Shown in pieces: positions 51,500 through 63,934 of a DNA stretch of 64,000 nucleotides. Numbering within the stretch: position 1 is the first letter of the stretch; the number at the start of each line of letters is the position of its first letter. Source of the stretch: Pholis gunnellus (lineage: Eukaryota > Chordata > Actinopteri > Perciformes > Pholidae); contig OU342817.1 in NCBI GenBank assembly GCA_910591455.2, forward strand, positions 2,678,480 to 2,742,479, given 5' to 3'. The position numbers and the translations under genes were made by a program. Under the pieces are notes generated by a model. The model was given only the letters and a program-made list of their open reading frames with translations, was not told the origin of the DNA and ran no database searches.

Positions 51500-53306
51500 G
51501 ACTGATTCGAGCGTGAGTGTCTCCGGAGCTGGAGAAGCGCCGGCTGCTGGCCGCCGAGCGCTTCAGTCTCTAAATAGACGCCACTTCTCTGTTGTTGTTT
51601 CATCACACAAACACGACTGACACCACTTCTCTTGGCGACTAGAACATTGCATGTAAAGAGGAACGTGTGCAAATAAACACATGGGGCTCAGTATTCTCCC
51701 GCCTGCAGAGCGCGACCCAGGCGGTGATATTCGGAGGCGTCTGCGAACTCAGGGGGATCGTTAAAGATCTGATCAATTTCTGCAGTCTGTGAAACAAATC
51801 AGAGAGACTTCTTCCCTTTCATGGCCGTCCAGAGATCCACGAGGATTGTTACGAGTCCCCTCCCAAGACAGTGGAGACAGTTTAATAAGCCATTAAGTTA
51901 TAATAGAGTCGCCATAAAGATGATTATTCACAAAAAGCTGTGCAGGTTATTGTAGTGGCGGCGGCTGGAGGCGTGTCATGGGGGACAGGTTTGCTCCTGC
52001 AGGAGATAATGTGCGTGTGTGTGTGCGCGTGTGTGTGTGCGCGTGTTTTAATCTCAGTCACCTGTGGCTCGCTCGTTCTACAGAAGAGAGCTTACTTCTC
52101 TTGCACCAAAAGCGTATTTGCTATTCTCGATTACGATCATGAAACCACATTGCCGGTTTACTTGTTTCCTGTAGATGCAGGCAAGATGAAGAGGTAGAAA
52201 AAAAAAAAAAAAAAAGCGCGGGCCACCCATGGTGCACGGTGAGAGTTTCTAATATAATATCTATATTTCTATATCTATATCCTCCAGAATAAGGTGTTAT
52301 ACACTAGCAGTGTTCCACACATGTATTTGCCTCCCGCCTCCTTTGGATGTAGATGCTCTTCCGTGATCAGTGCTACCCCCCACTTCCCATCACCCCCCCA
52401 GATCAAAGAAGCATGAATATTAATCAGAGGTAATAGGCCTACATGTTGATATAGGAAGAGATTTATGTCCTCGGTGTGTGCTCTGCTTCGGGCTTAATCG
52501 CGTTGGTAGCATAAAAACTTCACTTGTGAAATGTCATTTCACAAAACATCAATAGTTCATTATTCTACTTTAAAATACAGGTGATCCAGTCTGTGAAAGA
52601 ATCAGGCTTTTATTTTGTTAAGTGAAGAGCTAAATCGCCTTCAGCGAATATGACTAACACCACTTCAATTAGTTGGAATCTATATGTGCTCTGTGAGATG
52701 CCTCTCTTTCCAACAGAGAATATCTTATTTAGATCTCACTCCCTCGTTCCAAACGGTGTGACTAATGCTGAGCTATTATTACGTTCACTAACACCTAACA
52801 TACATCAGACAAGAGTAAAACTGCATATCCAGTTGCACAAGATGTGGGATAAAGTTGAAATCAAGCGGAACAACAGCGTCATTGACGGGCCGAAGGCAGG
52901 CGATGTGACAAACAACATATTTGGAACAGAGCGCCATTGTTTGACCCATCGGCGCGGTCGAGCGCCTCCACAACGGAGTCTCTTTTGTTGAGATCTCAGC
53001 TGCGGGCATATTTGCAGCACTCAGCAGCATCACATTTGGTCATGAGTTTAAAGGGGTTCAGGGACAGAGGGCACATGGACAGGTCTCTGTTGTGACATGG
53101 ATGATTAGTAATAAAGGGAAGAGTCATGCTTCCCTATAAAGCATCAATGATTCATTGTGGACCATATGAGCAGTGTGGAGGACGGTAGAGTATTTATATC
53201 AATGTGCATACTGTATGTACCCTTATTATTAAATACTTGTCTTTATGTGCTACATGTCACTAATGCAACAGGTTTTTGGGGATTATCCCGTGCGTTAATT
53301 CAACCC
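51500..53306. other. klf6 upstream region
   Basis: No ORF of note. If the plus-strand TATA at 51460 is used, a divergent non-coding RNA would begin here; no clear exon boundaries are visible. A17 run at about 52199-52215. Confidence 0.55.
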
Positions 53307-53812
53307 TTAAAGCTACGATGAGAAACCTATTTTGTGTTGATTTTGGCGGTCCCTGTGGATAAAAACGGTAGTGTTTACACGAACCAGATTCCCTTTAAAA
53401 AAAAACTCATTTTACAGCAGCAGGGTCTGACAGTCAGCCCCTCTCAGTCTTGGTTCTGGTTCTCCTGCGCCTCCCTTCCCTCCAGCGGGTCCAGCAATAC
53501 GGCCCGGGTCTCCATCAGCGTGGAGTCGGTGTTGGCCCCCAGCGAGGAGGAGCTCTGCTCCTGGCCAGAGGAGGAGACGCTGCTGAGCTCTCCACCTCCC
53601 GCCAGAGCTCTGACTGCAGGTCCGCTGGAGTCAGACCTGAAGGAGTTTCTGGTGAACCTCCATGATAATTCGGCTCAGATTCCGACCCGGTGGCACCACT
53701 TACAATCATTAAGAATAACTAATTAGAAGTAGCCAATCTTCTCTCTGATGGTCTTGTCATAAAGATGCATCGGTATCAAACTGAGACGAGAAGTTCCTCC
53801 CAGTAACTTTAA
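53307..53812 (+). mobile_element. TTAA-ended inverted-repeat element, best copy (family 1)
   Basis: Starts TTAAAGCTACGATGAGAAAC and ends so that its complement reads TTAAAGTTACTGGGAGGAAC: imperfect terminal inverted repeats of about 20 nt with TTAA at both outer ends. About 506 bp, too short for a transposase, so probably non-autonomous (MITE-like). The 130-codon ORF at 53334-53726 is part of the repeat and not a recognised protein. Related sequence occurs at 34538-34860, 21386-21735 (inverted) and 3946-4105. Confidence 0.65.
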
Positions 53813-54660
53813 GTCGTGAGAAAACTAAGCTAAAATAAAAGATGATTCATATATAATGCCCGAAACAATAACACATTCAGGGTGCCAACATTTACTCTTG
53901 ACTTCCATTCATTATTTACACTGTGGAGTTTCTGCTTTGAAACTCACGTCGTCAGTATGTTGCTGCACCGTTGTCACCTCGAGAATACAGCACACTCACC
54001 AGAAAATATTTCTCAAGTGACACTTTCCTTCTGTCATCACAAAAAACCTTTGTGCTTTGTGAAACTCTGTGTTTATTGCCTTCAAATCAAATTCCTGCAC
54101 ACTTGTTGTTCTGGTAGAAGTTATTCTGACTCTGATGTCACGATGGCATGAGTCACACGACTGTACGGAACCGGTGCAGTTGCCATGAAGCAGCGACTGA
54201 TGTCGGGGGCAATGCATGTGGGATGCTGGCCTGCCTTTGACAGGATGAATCCATAGCAACAAAATAATGAGCATAAATCAAGCATTGTGTTTCTTTGTAT
54301 ACGTCTGACGGCTTTGTCTACTTGAGAATGTGTTTGTGTGATTAATTGGTACTTGCCTATTTAGAAGTAAATGTTGTGCAGAAACATTCATTTTACGACA
54401 TAAGGTGACATATTACAATGTAAGTTATCATATATTACAAACATGTTTTTAATAATCTATGCAAATACTCATTTATTTATGTTGCTTGCATATTGTATAT
54501 TAAATACAAGCAAACCTTTGCACAGCATCCAAAACCACAACTGTAATATTTATACCACAGCCGAAAACGACGCACTCGGCCAGAGTTCTTTTGTGAAAGT
54601 GTAACCACAGAAAATATCAGAGATCAAGCAGAGAAAACAAAACCGTTGCTGTTTCTCATC

Positions 54661-54718
<58 letters not shown>

Positions 54719-56000
54719 TTTAAAACTCTGCATTTGGAAGCCATGCCAAAAAATGGTCACTCACTTTTAATTAGCTGTCCTAAAATTCTTTGCACAGCAG
54801 ATAATGGCCAGTTCTTAATTCTCAAACAGTGTCTGGTGCCCGATTAGAAATCCGTGGTTGCAATTAGGCTAAAAAAAGTTTTTTTAGTTGCCGTTTGGAG
54901 AGAATCGTCGGCGTAAAAACTAAATAACAATGAGCTGTGCATGTTGTTGTGTCGATGCTTTTGATCGATCGTGCGAATGTATCCCGTTTGGTGCCATTTG
55001 GATGCATGAGAGGGTTGATTTTGCTAACATATTCAGTGTGTGGCACCCCGACTGCCTGTCACTTGCATCTAATCAACATGCAAAGATATTCAGAGCGAAG
55101 AAAAGTACAGTATGTAAAAGCGTGGAGCAGGCACAATGAACAACAGTCTGTGGAGTGACTGCTGCTGCAAAAAATACAAGCAGAGTTAATGTAATTGCTG
55201 CGTTACATCACATGTCGTAGGGTTCTTGGGTTCTGATGCACTGCAGATGAATCAGAATCATAAAGACCTCAGCCGTTAAAGGGAATGGATTCGTGCAGCG
55301 TTTAGGGGAACAAACATATGACAGAAATGCTGCTTTAACTCCTGGGGAAGCTGAATGAGACATGTTCTACAACACCTGCCCTCGTTTGAACAAGGTTTTC
55401 AATTCCCAACAGTCCTACAAAGAGGGAGGTTATATCCGATGACCTGAGAGAAGCTCAGAGCTGAACACGAGGAAGCAGACTCGGTCCACCTTCCCTGGAT
55501 GAGTAATAACTGCACAGGGGAATCAGGAAAGTGATGTGTACATGGTTGCATGACAGCAAAAGCCTTGTGGTGCCCATGACTAAAGCAATATTCAAAACAT
55601 AACCTAATAAAGACTGAAGGAAAGAGTTTACCAAATGTGTCGGAAGGGGTTTGGTGACATTAGGCGCCATAAAAGATGCTTAGTTTATCCTCCCGTGTTA
55701 AGGCTTTACACCATATAGCACCGGAGCCTGTGCAGTTGTAGCTGTGCTGTAGGCTACTCCATAGACGATTTGTTGGCAGCAGCCCAGTCATCAGAGACAC
55801 AAACCTGCCCAACTGTTATAAAAGTGTTGCCTGCCGGTCTCCTTGTTTTTCATCCATCTGACATCTGTTGTTTTGTCTGTCCCTGTGTGTTGAGCCGATT
55901 GAACTCAGTGCCCCGCTTATCTCAATAACCGGCCGGTTTTAGAAAGCTTTGCCAAAATGGTACAGAAAGTAGCCGAAATGATCGCAAGCCGTCCAATAAC
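53813..56000. other. Intergenic, nothing supported
   Basis: Only the (AC)n at 54663 stands out. Confidence 0.65.
54663..54716. repeat. (AC)n microsatellite
   Basis: About 27 AC units. Confidence 0.95.
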
Positions 56001-56060
56001 CGGCTTCACAACGACAGTCCACAAACCAATGGGTTATGTCACCTTCTTATACAGTCTATG
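56001..56060 (+). repeat. Interspersed repeat terminus (family 3), copy B
   Basis: Shares CGGCTTCACAACGACAGTCC, ACAAACCAATGGGTTATGTC and CTTCTTATACAGTCTATGG with 26716-26789. A small internal deletion separates the two copies. Confidence 0.5.
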
Positions 56061-58718
56061 GACATGACACACAAAATATCCTTAAAAAAGGTGTTGTGCT
56101 ATTGATACACACTCCCATGAGATCACTTATACGTTGTACACAATGATGCACAACCATGAATCTGGCGAGAGGAATGGAAGGTGGGAGATGGTAAGAGAGG
56201 TATCTGATCAGCTGAATCAGCCAGTCCAACTACAGAAACACAGTTCCCAGCCTGGTAGTTACCAAGAAATCCACCTGTGAGACCCACAAAGAAAGGTCAA
56301 TTCCAATGTGTTTCCCACATCTATCAACTGTACATTAGAATGAGCCATGACTCATCCCATCTGAGGAACACGTCATCTGTTCATCTCAGAGAGGGGGGGA
56401 GGGGAGTCCAGTTGACCTGCCTACAGTATGTTAACCATTTGCTGGAACGTTAGCATGCTGGCTCTGAGCGTCCCAGGGGAGCACTAAAGCAGCGATCCGA
56501 CGGAGCGAGAGAGGAAATGAGAGGTGTAGCTGTAGACAGATAAATGGGAGTGCCTGTACAGTATGTATGGCTCGGCGTGTATGGAAAGCTTTTAGGGTGA
56601 CGTAACGTGCAGTGTTTGTAAATGTGTTGCCGGTGACATCAATTCTTAAAAGCGACGTGCGAGAAACCGTCAGGACAATGTGTGGCGTCCCAGAGTTGAA
56701 GACAAAGTGGCACAGTTGATGCTGATCTGAATGACTTTCCTCATGTCTGATGCAGTGCCTCGACACTCTGCCTGCTACGGGCTTGGGAAAAACCAGAAGT
56801 GGTGTAGCAAATGTATTGATGTGCTAATTACTGTGTGATGTCATCTGGCAACCTCTTACGAAGTTTTGGGCAGCCAGTAGCTACTTTAAACAAAAGCCTG
56901 AGCCACGAGTGCCCTCTCACAGCCGTAATGAATTGGTGGGTGGCAGGAATAAAGTGTTCTCATTCCAACACGTCACATACCAACGCTTTGTCAAGACCCT
57001 TGGCGTCACTTTCTAAACGCACGGGGGTAGCCCAACTTTAGGTTTAGGCAACAAAACCACTTAGTTAGTTTGAAGAAAAACATGTTTGGGCTTAAAATAA
57101 CTACGTGAACTATAAGTAAAGCACAAACACTTTGGGACACCGGTCTCCTGGTTGAACGTCTTGTGTTTGTGTGACCCCGTTCACCTCCACCTCCATCCTG
57201 CCCTACGAGGCTTTTGTTCCCACAGCATTTCCTCCGAGCGTCTAATAATGACTCCGTTAACGTTGGAGATAGTTGAAAGCCGTGTGAGTCTCGGGCGCAG
57301 ACAAAGCGTTGGTGTTTGAAGCCCTCGGAATGAAAACGGGGCTTGTGCTGCTGCCCTTAAACGAGTCTCAGTGACACAGAATACACATTGCTGACTTCTG
57401 CGTTTTGTTTGACTTTGTGGTGATATTAGACATTTTATGATAATTAAAATGGCGTGAAAAATCAACATAAAAATAATGAACGCAGAGAGGGTAACAGCAG
57501 TTCAACCAGCAGGGAGCATGATGCAGATTAATTTCACTTACTGATGATTCTGAATAATTTAGCATAAACCCATAAACCCCATACATGTCGTTGATATAAT
57601 GGACTGACCTTTACGTGTTAATCTAATCGAGATCCTTGGTGGTGGTGGGGAGGAGGCGGTGAACCCCCATGACATAGTAAAAGACTATGATGTGATAACT
57701 CAACACTGAATGTCTACAGTACTAATAGAGCCCTTCCTCAAAACCAACGCAATGATCTATTTGGAAAGAGTGAACCACGGTGTGTTTCTGCCCCAGTACT
57801 TGGTCTCGTGGTTAAAAAGCTACGACGGCTGCGAGTCAAAGCATTCAACTCTCACTGACTGATTTCACTAAAATATGAGAGACGATACTTCGATTTGCTA
57901 AACACGTTGCTGCAACGCGACGCGACAAAACACGGTTTTATAGACGCGAGCAGCAACCAAAGCCAATGCGGTCCAGCTATGCCTTGCAAAGCATGTCCTA
58001 AGGTGAAAGGTCAAAAGGACCCCTGCGAATATGGCCGTGCGTCAAAATGTTGTCCAACTTTGTAGCGTTAATAAGCTTTAAAACCGAACCCGCCACAGCC
58101 TCATAAAGACAATAATGCAGGTTTCACGGGTTGAATTAACAGTCGAAAACTGTCAAACTATAAGAATTCTCACAAGATTGTGTGTGTATATGACTGCACA
58201 TTGTAAACCCAGATTATACAGCGAGTACACCTCAGGTGGGTGCACCCATCACCTGTGGACATTATGTACTTGATTATACTGTTTTGTGTATTTATAGCTA
58301 CATTTATAGCATCAAATACTCCCGTGTTTTGCTGTGATGTCGTCATACAGAGGATGTGTGATGCAGCTGCTATCTGTGCATCGCTCTAGTACAGGTGTAA
58401 TCATGCATGTGTTTACTGTCATAGGATGTGTGTACCTGCAGGTAAAGCTATATGCATTCCAATCTCCTCAACCTGTAATCAAATGTACTGAAATAATTGA
58501 GGGTGGCCGGAGTGAACTATGGGCCTCGTCACAGCTGACTGTGAGTCATTTTTTCGTCTCATGACAGGCTGATCCTTGGGAAACAGAGGCCTCTACTTTA
58601 CTTTGCCTTGACCTATAAACCGTGAAGTGAGTCGATCTGCTGGATTTCTCTGGTTTAGTCCACGTGGGGGAAAAAACATCCTCGCACTCAATACTGAACT
58701 CCTGTTGAAGATGTGACT
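56061..58718. other. Intergenic, nothing supported
   Basis: Unique, moderately AT-rich; no exon, RNA gene or element recognised. Confidence 0.65.
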
Positions 58719-58800
58719 GAGCGGCAGGGTGACCAAAGGCTAACAGAGAACAGTGCAGAGCCAGAGGGTCACAAGTTGGATCCCTGAGCCAATGTGACTT
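58719..58800 (+). repeat. Possible tRNA-derived SINE head
   Basis: GAGCGGCAGGGTGACCAAAGG resembles an A-box head, and GGTCACAAGTTGGATCCC near 58768-58785 resembles a tRNA B box/T-arm, at a spacing like that of tRNA-derived SINEs. It sits immediately upstream of the repeat at 58825. No complete tRNA cloverleaf can be folded. Confidence 0.3.
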
Positions 58801-58824
58801 CAGTCAGACCTCAGGGGAAAACAT

Positions 58825-59160
58825 TTGAACTAATAGATATCACCATGAAACTATTATATCTTGTCATCCAAGTTTCTTAACAAAAGCATTTTGTTATCAT
58901 TTTGTCCACATATCAGAGTCAAGAGGTTTTTATGGAGGGATTTCTCTTTGCATCACTCCATGAATCCAAGAAGACTGTAACAGCCATAAAAAATGTAGTA
59001 ATAAAATGCAGTATAAATCAGGCTATGAATGATTGATGAACAAACCCTTCAGTGCAAACCTTCAGGATATGGAGAGGAGTGAATTTGGAAGGTTTTGTGT
59101 TTGTACGAGCTGCTGAAGTGGAGATTTCTGGCTCAGAGTCTGAGAAAAAACTCATTTAGA
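58825..59160 (+). repeat. Diverged relative of the 61-kb inverted-repeat element
   Basis: Shares in order AGAGTCAA.AGGTTTTTA, AACAGCCATAAA, TGAATGAT..ATGAACAAA, CCTTCAG and a GCT.CTGAAG block with 61368-61595. The terminal repeats are not preserved. CTAATAGATATCAC near 58830 recurs as CTAATAGATACCAC near 59226, suggesting the repeat extends further. Confidence 0.5.
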
Positions 59161-59772
59161 GAAAATGGCCTTAAAAGAGATGTTTTGTAGAATTTCGTTC
59201 ATTTTTAAAGGGTAAAAATACAACAACTAATAGATACCACTATCACACCTCCCCAGTGGATTACTTACATTAAGACATTTGTTTTGTAGTTTGCTGAAAT
59301 TTTACATTTAAAAAGGAAACGAGGCATTTTATTATCTAAAGGCAACTTTTGGTTAATTTGGGAGAAATCTACAGAAGGAAATAGACAAAGTAGTGAAATA
59401 TACACCTACATGTGTACTGTGGATGTTTTCTTTACACTATTCTGAAAGAGGAAAACTACAGTGCAAAGACAAATACTTTGTGTGTTTTAATGGTTTGTAC
59501 CCATGGAGCCATCGTGTACCCATGGAGCCCGAGTGGTTTTCCTCCTGAAATAAAAAGTGAAAATGAACAATTCAACATCTCGGAACAAGACAGCGAACCA
59601 TCCATTCTGCACAACTGCATCAGCTAAATGTGTGAGATGTAAAAAAAAAAAATGTAAAAGATAAAGTATTGATTTCAGTTTAGGGGAGCACAGCTGTTAT
59701 CATCAGTGAGCGCTGAGGTCAGTTGTTTTAGCTTTGCTTTAGCTGTGGAGATTTATCACCTCTGTAGAATCC

Positions 59773-59836
<64 letters not shown>

Positions 59837-61186
59837 TTGAACGCTGATCCTCGCTGGAATAAGAAAGTGAGATATATGTGAGATTTCAGTCGAAGCGTTT
59901 ACGCCTTAGAATGTGATCGATGGCGCAAAATGAAAACAGCAACTTATCAACAATTATCATTGAGGGGTTACTTGAGTTCTTGGTTGGGAAAGTAAACACT
60001 TTCCAGAGTGGTATTGAATCTTATTTTCCTTACACTGCGGTTGAAAACAAACTCTTCAAATATTTCATCTCATTCTTGGTGGTGGACGTCTTCTGCATTC
60101 TCACGTTCTTAAAAAAACAACCTTTATTGTCACTTTCAACAGTGCACGGTCGTAATAACGCCAGTTGCATGCACGTCGTGTCGTGTCGAAGCCAAGCGCG
60201 CCGTCATTTCCACAGCGCAGGGCCTCCGCTTTCATAGACGGGCTCACTTTGGTTCCTCGTCTCCATTATCGGCCCTGCACTTAAGAGCGCCGCCTTGAAT
60301 TAATGAGTCGAATCATCGGAATCTCAGCCTAACAAAGCAGATATAGATATTAAAAAAGAAAAAAGGATGAGAGCAGGTTTGAAATGACTAAACTGCACCG
60401 TGGGAGTTTATGAAGGAATGAGATACGTGCACGGTCTATTGGGCCTGGTAATGTACAAGAAACTTCATGTCCATTATAGCGTCGTGTTATACTGCACCGC
60501 TGCTTCATTGCTTACAGGACTCAGGTCGTACATGGTTTTAAAAATGTAGCTATGCTTAAGTCCTTACCCAACTATACAAACTAAAAGCTACTGTTACAGC
60601 ATGGTAATCAAAGTCACAGCAGAATTTAAGACCGTAATCATCCTTTCTTTCAAAAAGCAGCAGCTCGGTGCGGCTCAATGGAAATGGAGTCGGCGGCGCT
60701 ATAAAGAGCTACAAATGATTTGTAAGTCACAAAATCGTGCACGTACGGTCCAAGTTGCACACATCCTGTTGTTCACGAGAGGGGAAGGAAGCCGTCGTCG
60801 GATCCCCACAAATGGGAAATGCAGAGGACAGAGATGAATTGATAGGAAAAGCAGGTAGTGGAAACAAACATTAGAGCTCGGGGATGTGGCAGCAGTGTGG
60901 AGACGCAGGATGCTTTAAAAAAAGGGGCTTTGCAGCCAAGATAGGGAAACGTGTGGACGGGTTGCAGTTGGAATCAAGTCTCAGCTTCTTTTAAAACACA
61001 TTTCACTTTACAGTTTGTATTTTTCTTTCCTCTGTCCGTGCTTGTTTTAAGTGACTTTATTCGGGAATTCAGTGAGAAGTCATCTGCTGATCCCATAACA
61101 CTCCATCTGATACCAGATGGAAATTAAAGATGTGTATATATATCTATATATAGATATATATATATAAATCCCTTCACCTGCATGAG
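59161..61186. other. Intergenic with (GA)n
   Basis: TGTACCCATGGAGCC occurs twice within about 35 bp near 59498-59530. A palindromic TATATCTATATATAGATATA block lies at about 61137-61165. No gene. Confidence 0.6.
59775..59836. repeat. (GA)n microsatellite
   Basis: About 30 GA units with a single C interruption. Confidence 0.95.
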
Positions 61187-61635
61187 AAGGGGAGACACCC
61201 CAGATAAATAGAGGAACACAATGTAACTGATGGATGTCATCATGAAAGTTCCCCAATTATTACTTTAAATATGCAAATAAGCATTCTCTTATTAAATATG
61301 AGCTATTTTGTGTATATTTCCAGAACAGAAATCAGAACATGTTTAAAATTCTTGTTTCGTGTTGTTGATCTATTAGAGTCAAAGGTTTTTACTGAGGAGT
61401 GTTTTTCTTTATTTCTCATACATCTGAAAGAACAGCCATAAATAAAATAGACTATATATACTCTCACCATGTTTAAAATGTTGTCTAAAACCGGCTTTGA
61501 ATGATGTATGAACAAACTGCTCTCTGTAAAAACCTTCAGAATGCAGATAGCAATGAAACTGGAGAGTTTGTTGGATTGAAGGGCTACTGAAGAATGCATG
61601 AAAACCGATGTTGTTGCCTCGGGGTGTCTCCCCTT
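61187..61635. mobile_element. 449-bp element with perfect 15-bp terminal inverted repeats
   Basis: AAGGGGAGACACCCC at 61187-61201 is exactly complementary to GGGGTGTCTCCCCTT at 61621-61635. The interior is AT-rich and non-coding, as in MITE-type DNA elements. Its interior aligns with 58825-59160. No clear target-site duplication was read at the edges. Confidence 0.65.
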
Positions 61636-62494
61636 AAACGTCGTGATATACACTAGTTGTTTTTTAACCTCTCTGTCAGTTGTTATAAAGAAGCCCTTCA
61701 GTCGGCAGAAACTGCATTCAGACTGCTAAGGTTTATTTTAACCTTTGTTTATTCAGGGAAGTTTGGCTGAGCATCGATGTTCCCCTTTTTTTTTTTTTTT
61801 TTTAAAGCTCATTCATTCATGCCGGGCAGCTCCACCGCAGTGCTTCACTCAGCGGTATTCAACAGGATCCACCTCATTGTCCCCATTCAGCTGCAACTCC
61901 CAAGTCCAGCGTGTTTGAGGAGTGTACATCATGGGAGATTTTTTATTTTTTCCCTCCTGCCCTCGTCCTCCCACTCAGCCCCAGCAGCTGTGAATGTGAT
62001 GATAGGAGTGAATGACCCCAGAGGACCCCCCCCCCCCCCCCCCCCCCCCCCACATTCAGATCTCCACCACGGCTGCCATGCCATAATACGAACAAACAGG
62101 AACGTGACCCCTTCCTTCATACTGTAACCCAGACTTGGAATCCAGTCCCCTCTCCTCCCCCACTCCGAGGGGAATCCTCCAGCCGATCGGCAGCATTCCA
62201 CATCCTGTCCGTCTGACTCGCATGCAGAGAGGAAAGGAGGCTTGTGGGAAACTAACTAAAGCAAAACGTGAACCAATGTCTGCACTGTTTAAGTTCGATA
62301 GTAATCGTAAACAATGGTTCAAACATTTCAGCTTTCCTATCGCCTCACAGGATGTCAGGGTTCAGAGTGAGCCACAAGGAAGCGTTTCCAGAGCGAGGGG
62401 GGGGGGGGGCCTCGGGCCCGGGTCCATGAAAAAGCTTGGTCAGCGACACGGCCAAACCGGAGTGCTGTTAACAACGTGCAAAGACCGGAAAGCT
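61636..62494. other. Intergenic, nothing supported
   Basis: T18 run near 61786-61803, C24 at 62028, G-run at 62398-62410; ORFs here are homopolymer-driven. Confidence 0.6.
62028..62051. repeat. Poly-C run (24 nt)
   Basis: Uninterrupted C homopolymer; the proline-rich ORF over it is an artefact. Confidence 0.9.
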
Positions 62495-62860
62495 GCCCAA
62501 TAGCTCAGGCAAGAGGGGGAAAAAAAAGAAAAGAAATCCTCTTTGCGTCTGTCATGGTCATGCATATTCAAATGATGTGTAAATCACATTATAATCTCTT
62601 ATTAGCTGTTTGCAGTGGAAGCCCTCCAAAACCATTTGCCCGATTCATTTACACTTTGCAACACAAACTCCCCGAGTGTATTGCAATTAGATTTTTTTTT
62701 CAAAAAAAACGGCATGAAGACGCATATATACGGATGGCGGGGCAGTTTTTAAAGCTGAAGCAATTTGCAGCTGTGTTTGGCGAGGAGGAAGACGGATCGC
62801 TGGCGGACTGCTTCCTCTGAGAGCTTGTTTGCACCACAGCTTGATTCACTCTTTATTTTT
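62495..62860 (+). promoter_or_regulatory. Module B of a paralogous non-coding pair (candidate enhancer)
   Basis: Collinear partner of the module at 40302-40890, with blocks at 62548-62576, 62751-62767 and 62825-62846 in the same order and orientation. It contains a POU-type ATGCATAT. It is about 11.5 kb upstream of the klf6 start codon. Spacing between the first two blocks is shorter here (203 versus 433 nt), as expected if only functional cores were kept. Confidence 0.5.
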
Positions 62861-63892
62861 TTAGTTTTTGGTGAATCATAAAAACCCCCCCTGTGGACTT
62901 AAGAAATAGAGGCGAGCAAACTTTTATTTATGATATTTTTGGCCTCTTTCTCTCGGTGACGTCGGGGGATTTTTTACATGCATCGGGTGCTTTAAATGTA
63001 CGGTTTGCAAACCCTCCTCCCAGCGTTAATTATATCAAGAAACAAGCTACCGTTTTTTCGGTGAGCTTGTTTGTCCTCCCACAATGTAAGTCCAGATAGA
63101 GACCTTGTATTTCACGAGTTTAGCCCGAGATAAGCTGTGCCTCCGCTGCATTGCACCAGCTTAATGCGCGGTCTGAGCTATCTTATGTTATGCCAGCGGA
63201 ACCTGCCAGCCTGGTAAATGCCAGCGTGATAAGGCCAACATGCTGCAACGTCCTGTTTCAGATTCCACACCGCAAAAGACCTGCTGGTTGAATTGACGTC
63301 TTTTTAAACATAATAAATATTGTTCTATATGTTCATCCAGCTATCATGATGAAATGCATTTGTATGTTGCATCATTCTAGATGTTCAACAACGGCGCAGC
63401 TCGTCAAACCGTCCCGAGCGACTCTCCTGAAGTGTAATTCAGTGATGTCATGCGGTCTTTTCCATGAGCTCATAGCTGATAATCTCAGCAGAAATTATAG
63501 GAAGACTTGTGCAGAATGACAGCGGCAGTGGGGGAACCCCCCCGCCCTCACACGCATGCTTTCCAAATTCAGAGCAGCGGCCCTCTTCTGGTCACATGTG
63601 TATGAATCACGCCACTGCAAACAGTGAATGAGAGAGCTCAGCGGGAATAATAGAGCCGTATTTACACAAGCTGTGGGTTTTAATGTCAGGGTAATCTTGG
63701 GCGTCTGTGAGTCACTCTGTCCTTAAACATGCAGTCGCTGCAGCCACACCGGGTAACTAGGCAATCATGTCGGTTTGTTGGGAGTCCTGTGTGACTCACA
63801 CCAGTCGGGGCCCGGCGAAGTCCGAGTACATCTCGTGTTTGGAGGAAAGCAGTGTGGCATTCCAAAGTAATGGACTCTATATTGGGCTCTGG

Positions 63893-63934
<42 letters not shown>

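Larger units (their letters stand above)
51200..51500. promoter_or_regulatory. klf6: klf6 promoter region, possibly bidirectional
   Basis: CpG-rich DNA just upstream of klf6. CCAAT-type boxes are at 51306-51310 and 51356-51360 (plus) and 51428-51432 (minus), with GC-rich GGGCGG-like sequence between. A CTATTTTTAG MEF2/CArG-like site is at 51445-51454 and a near-symmetric TATA element at 51460-51467. C-rich tracts at 51212-51272 (G-rich on the klf6 strand) lie in the presumed 5' UTR or proximal promoter. The start site could be about 220-430 nt before the ATG; the sequence does not decide. Confidence 0.6.
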
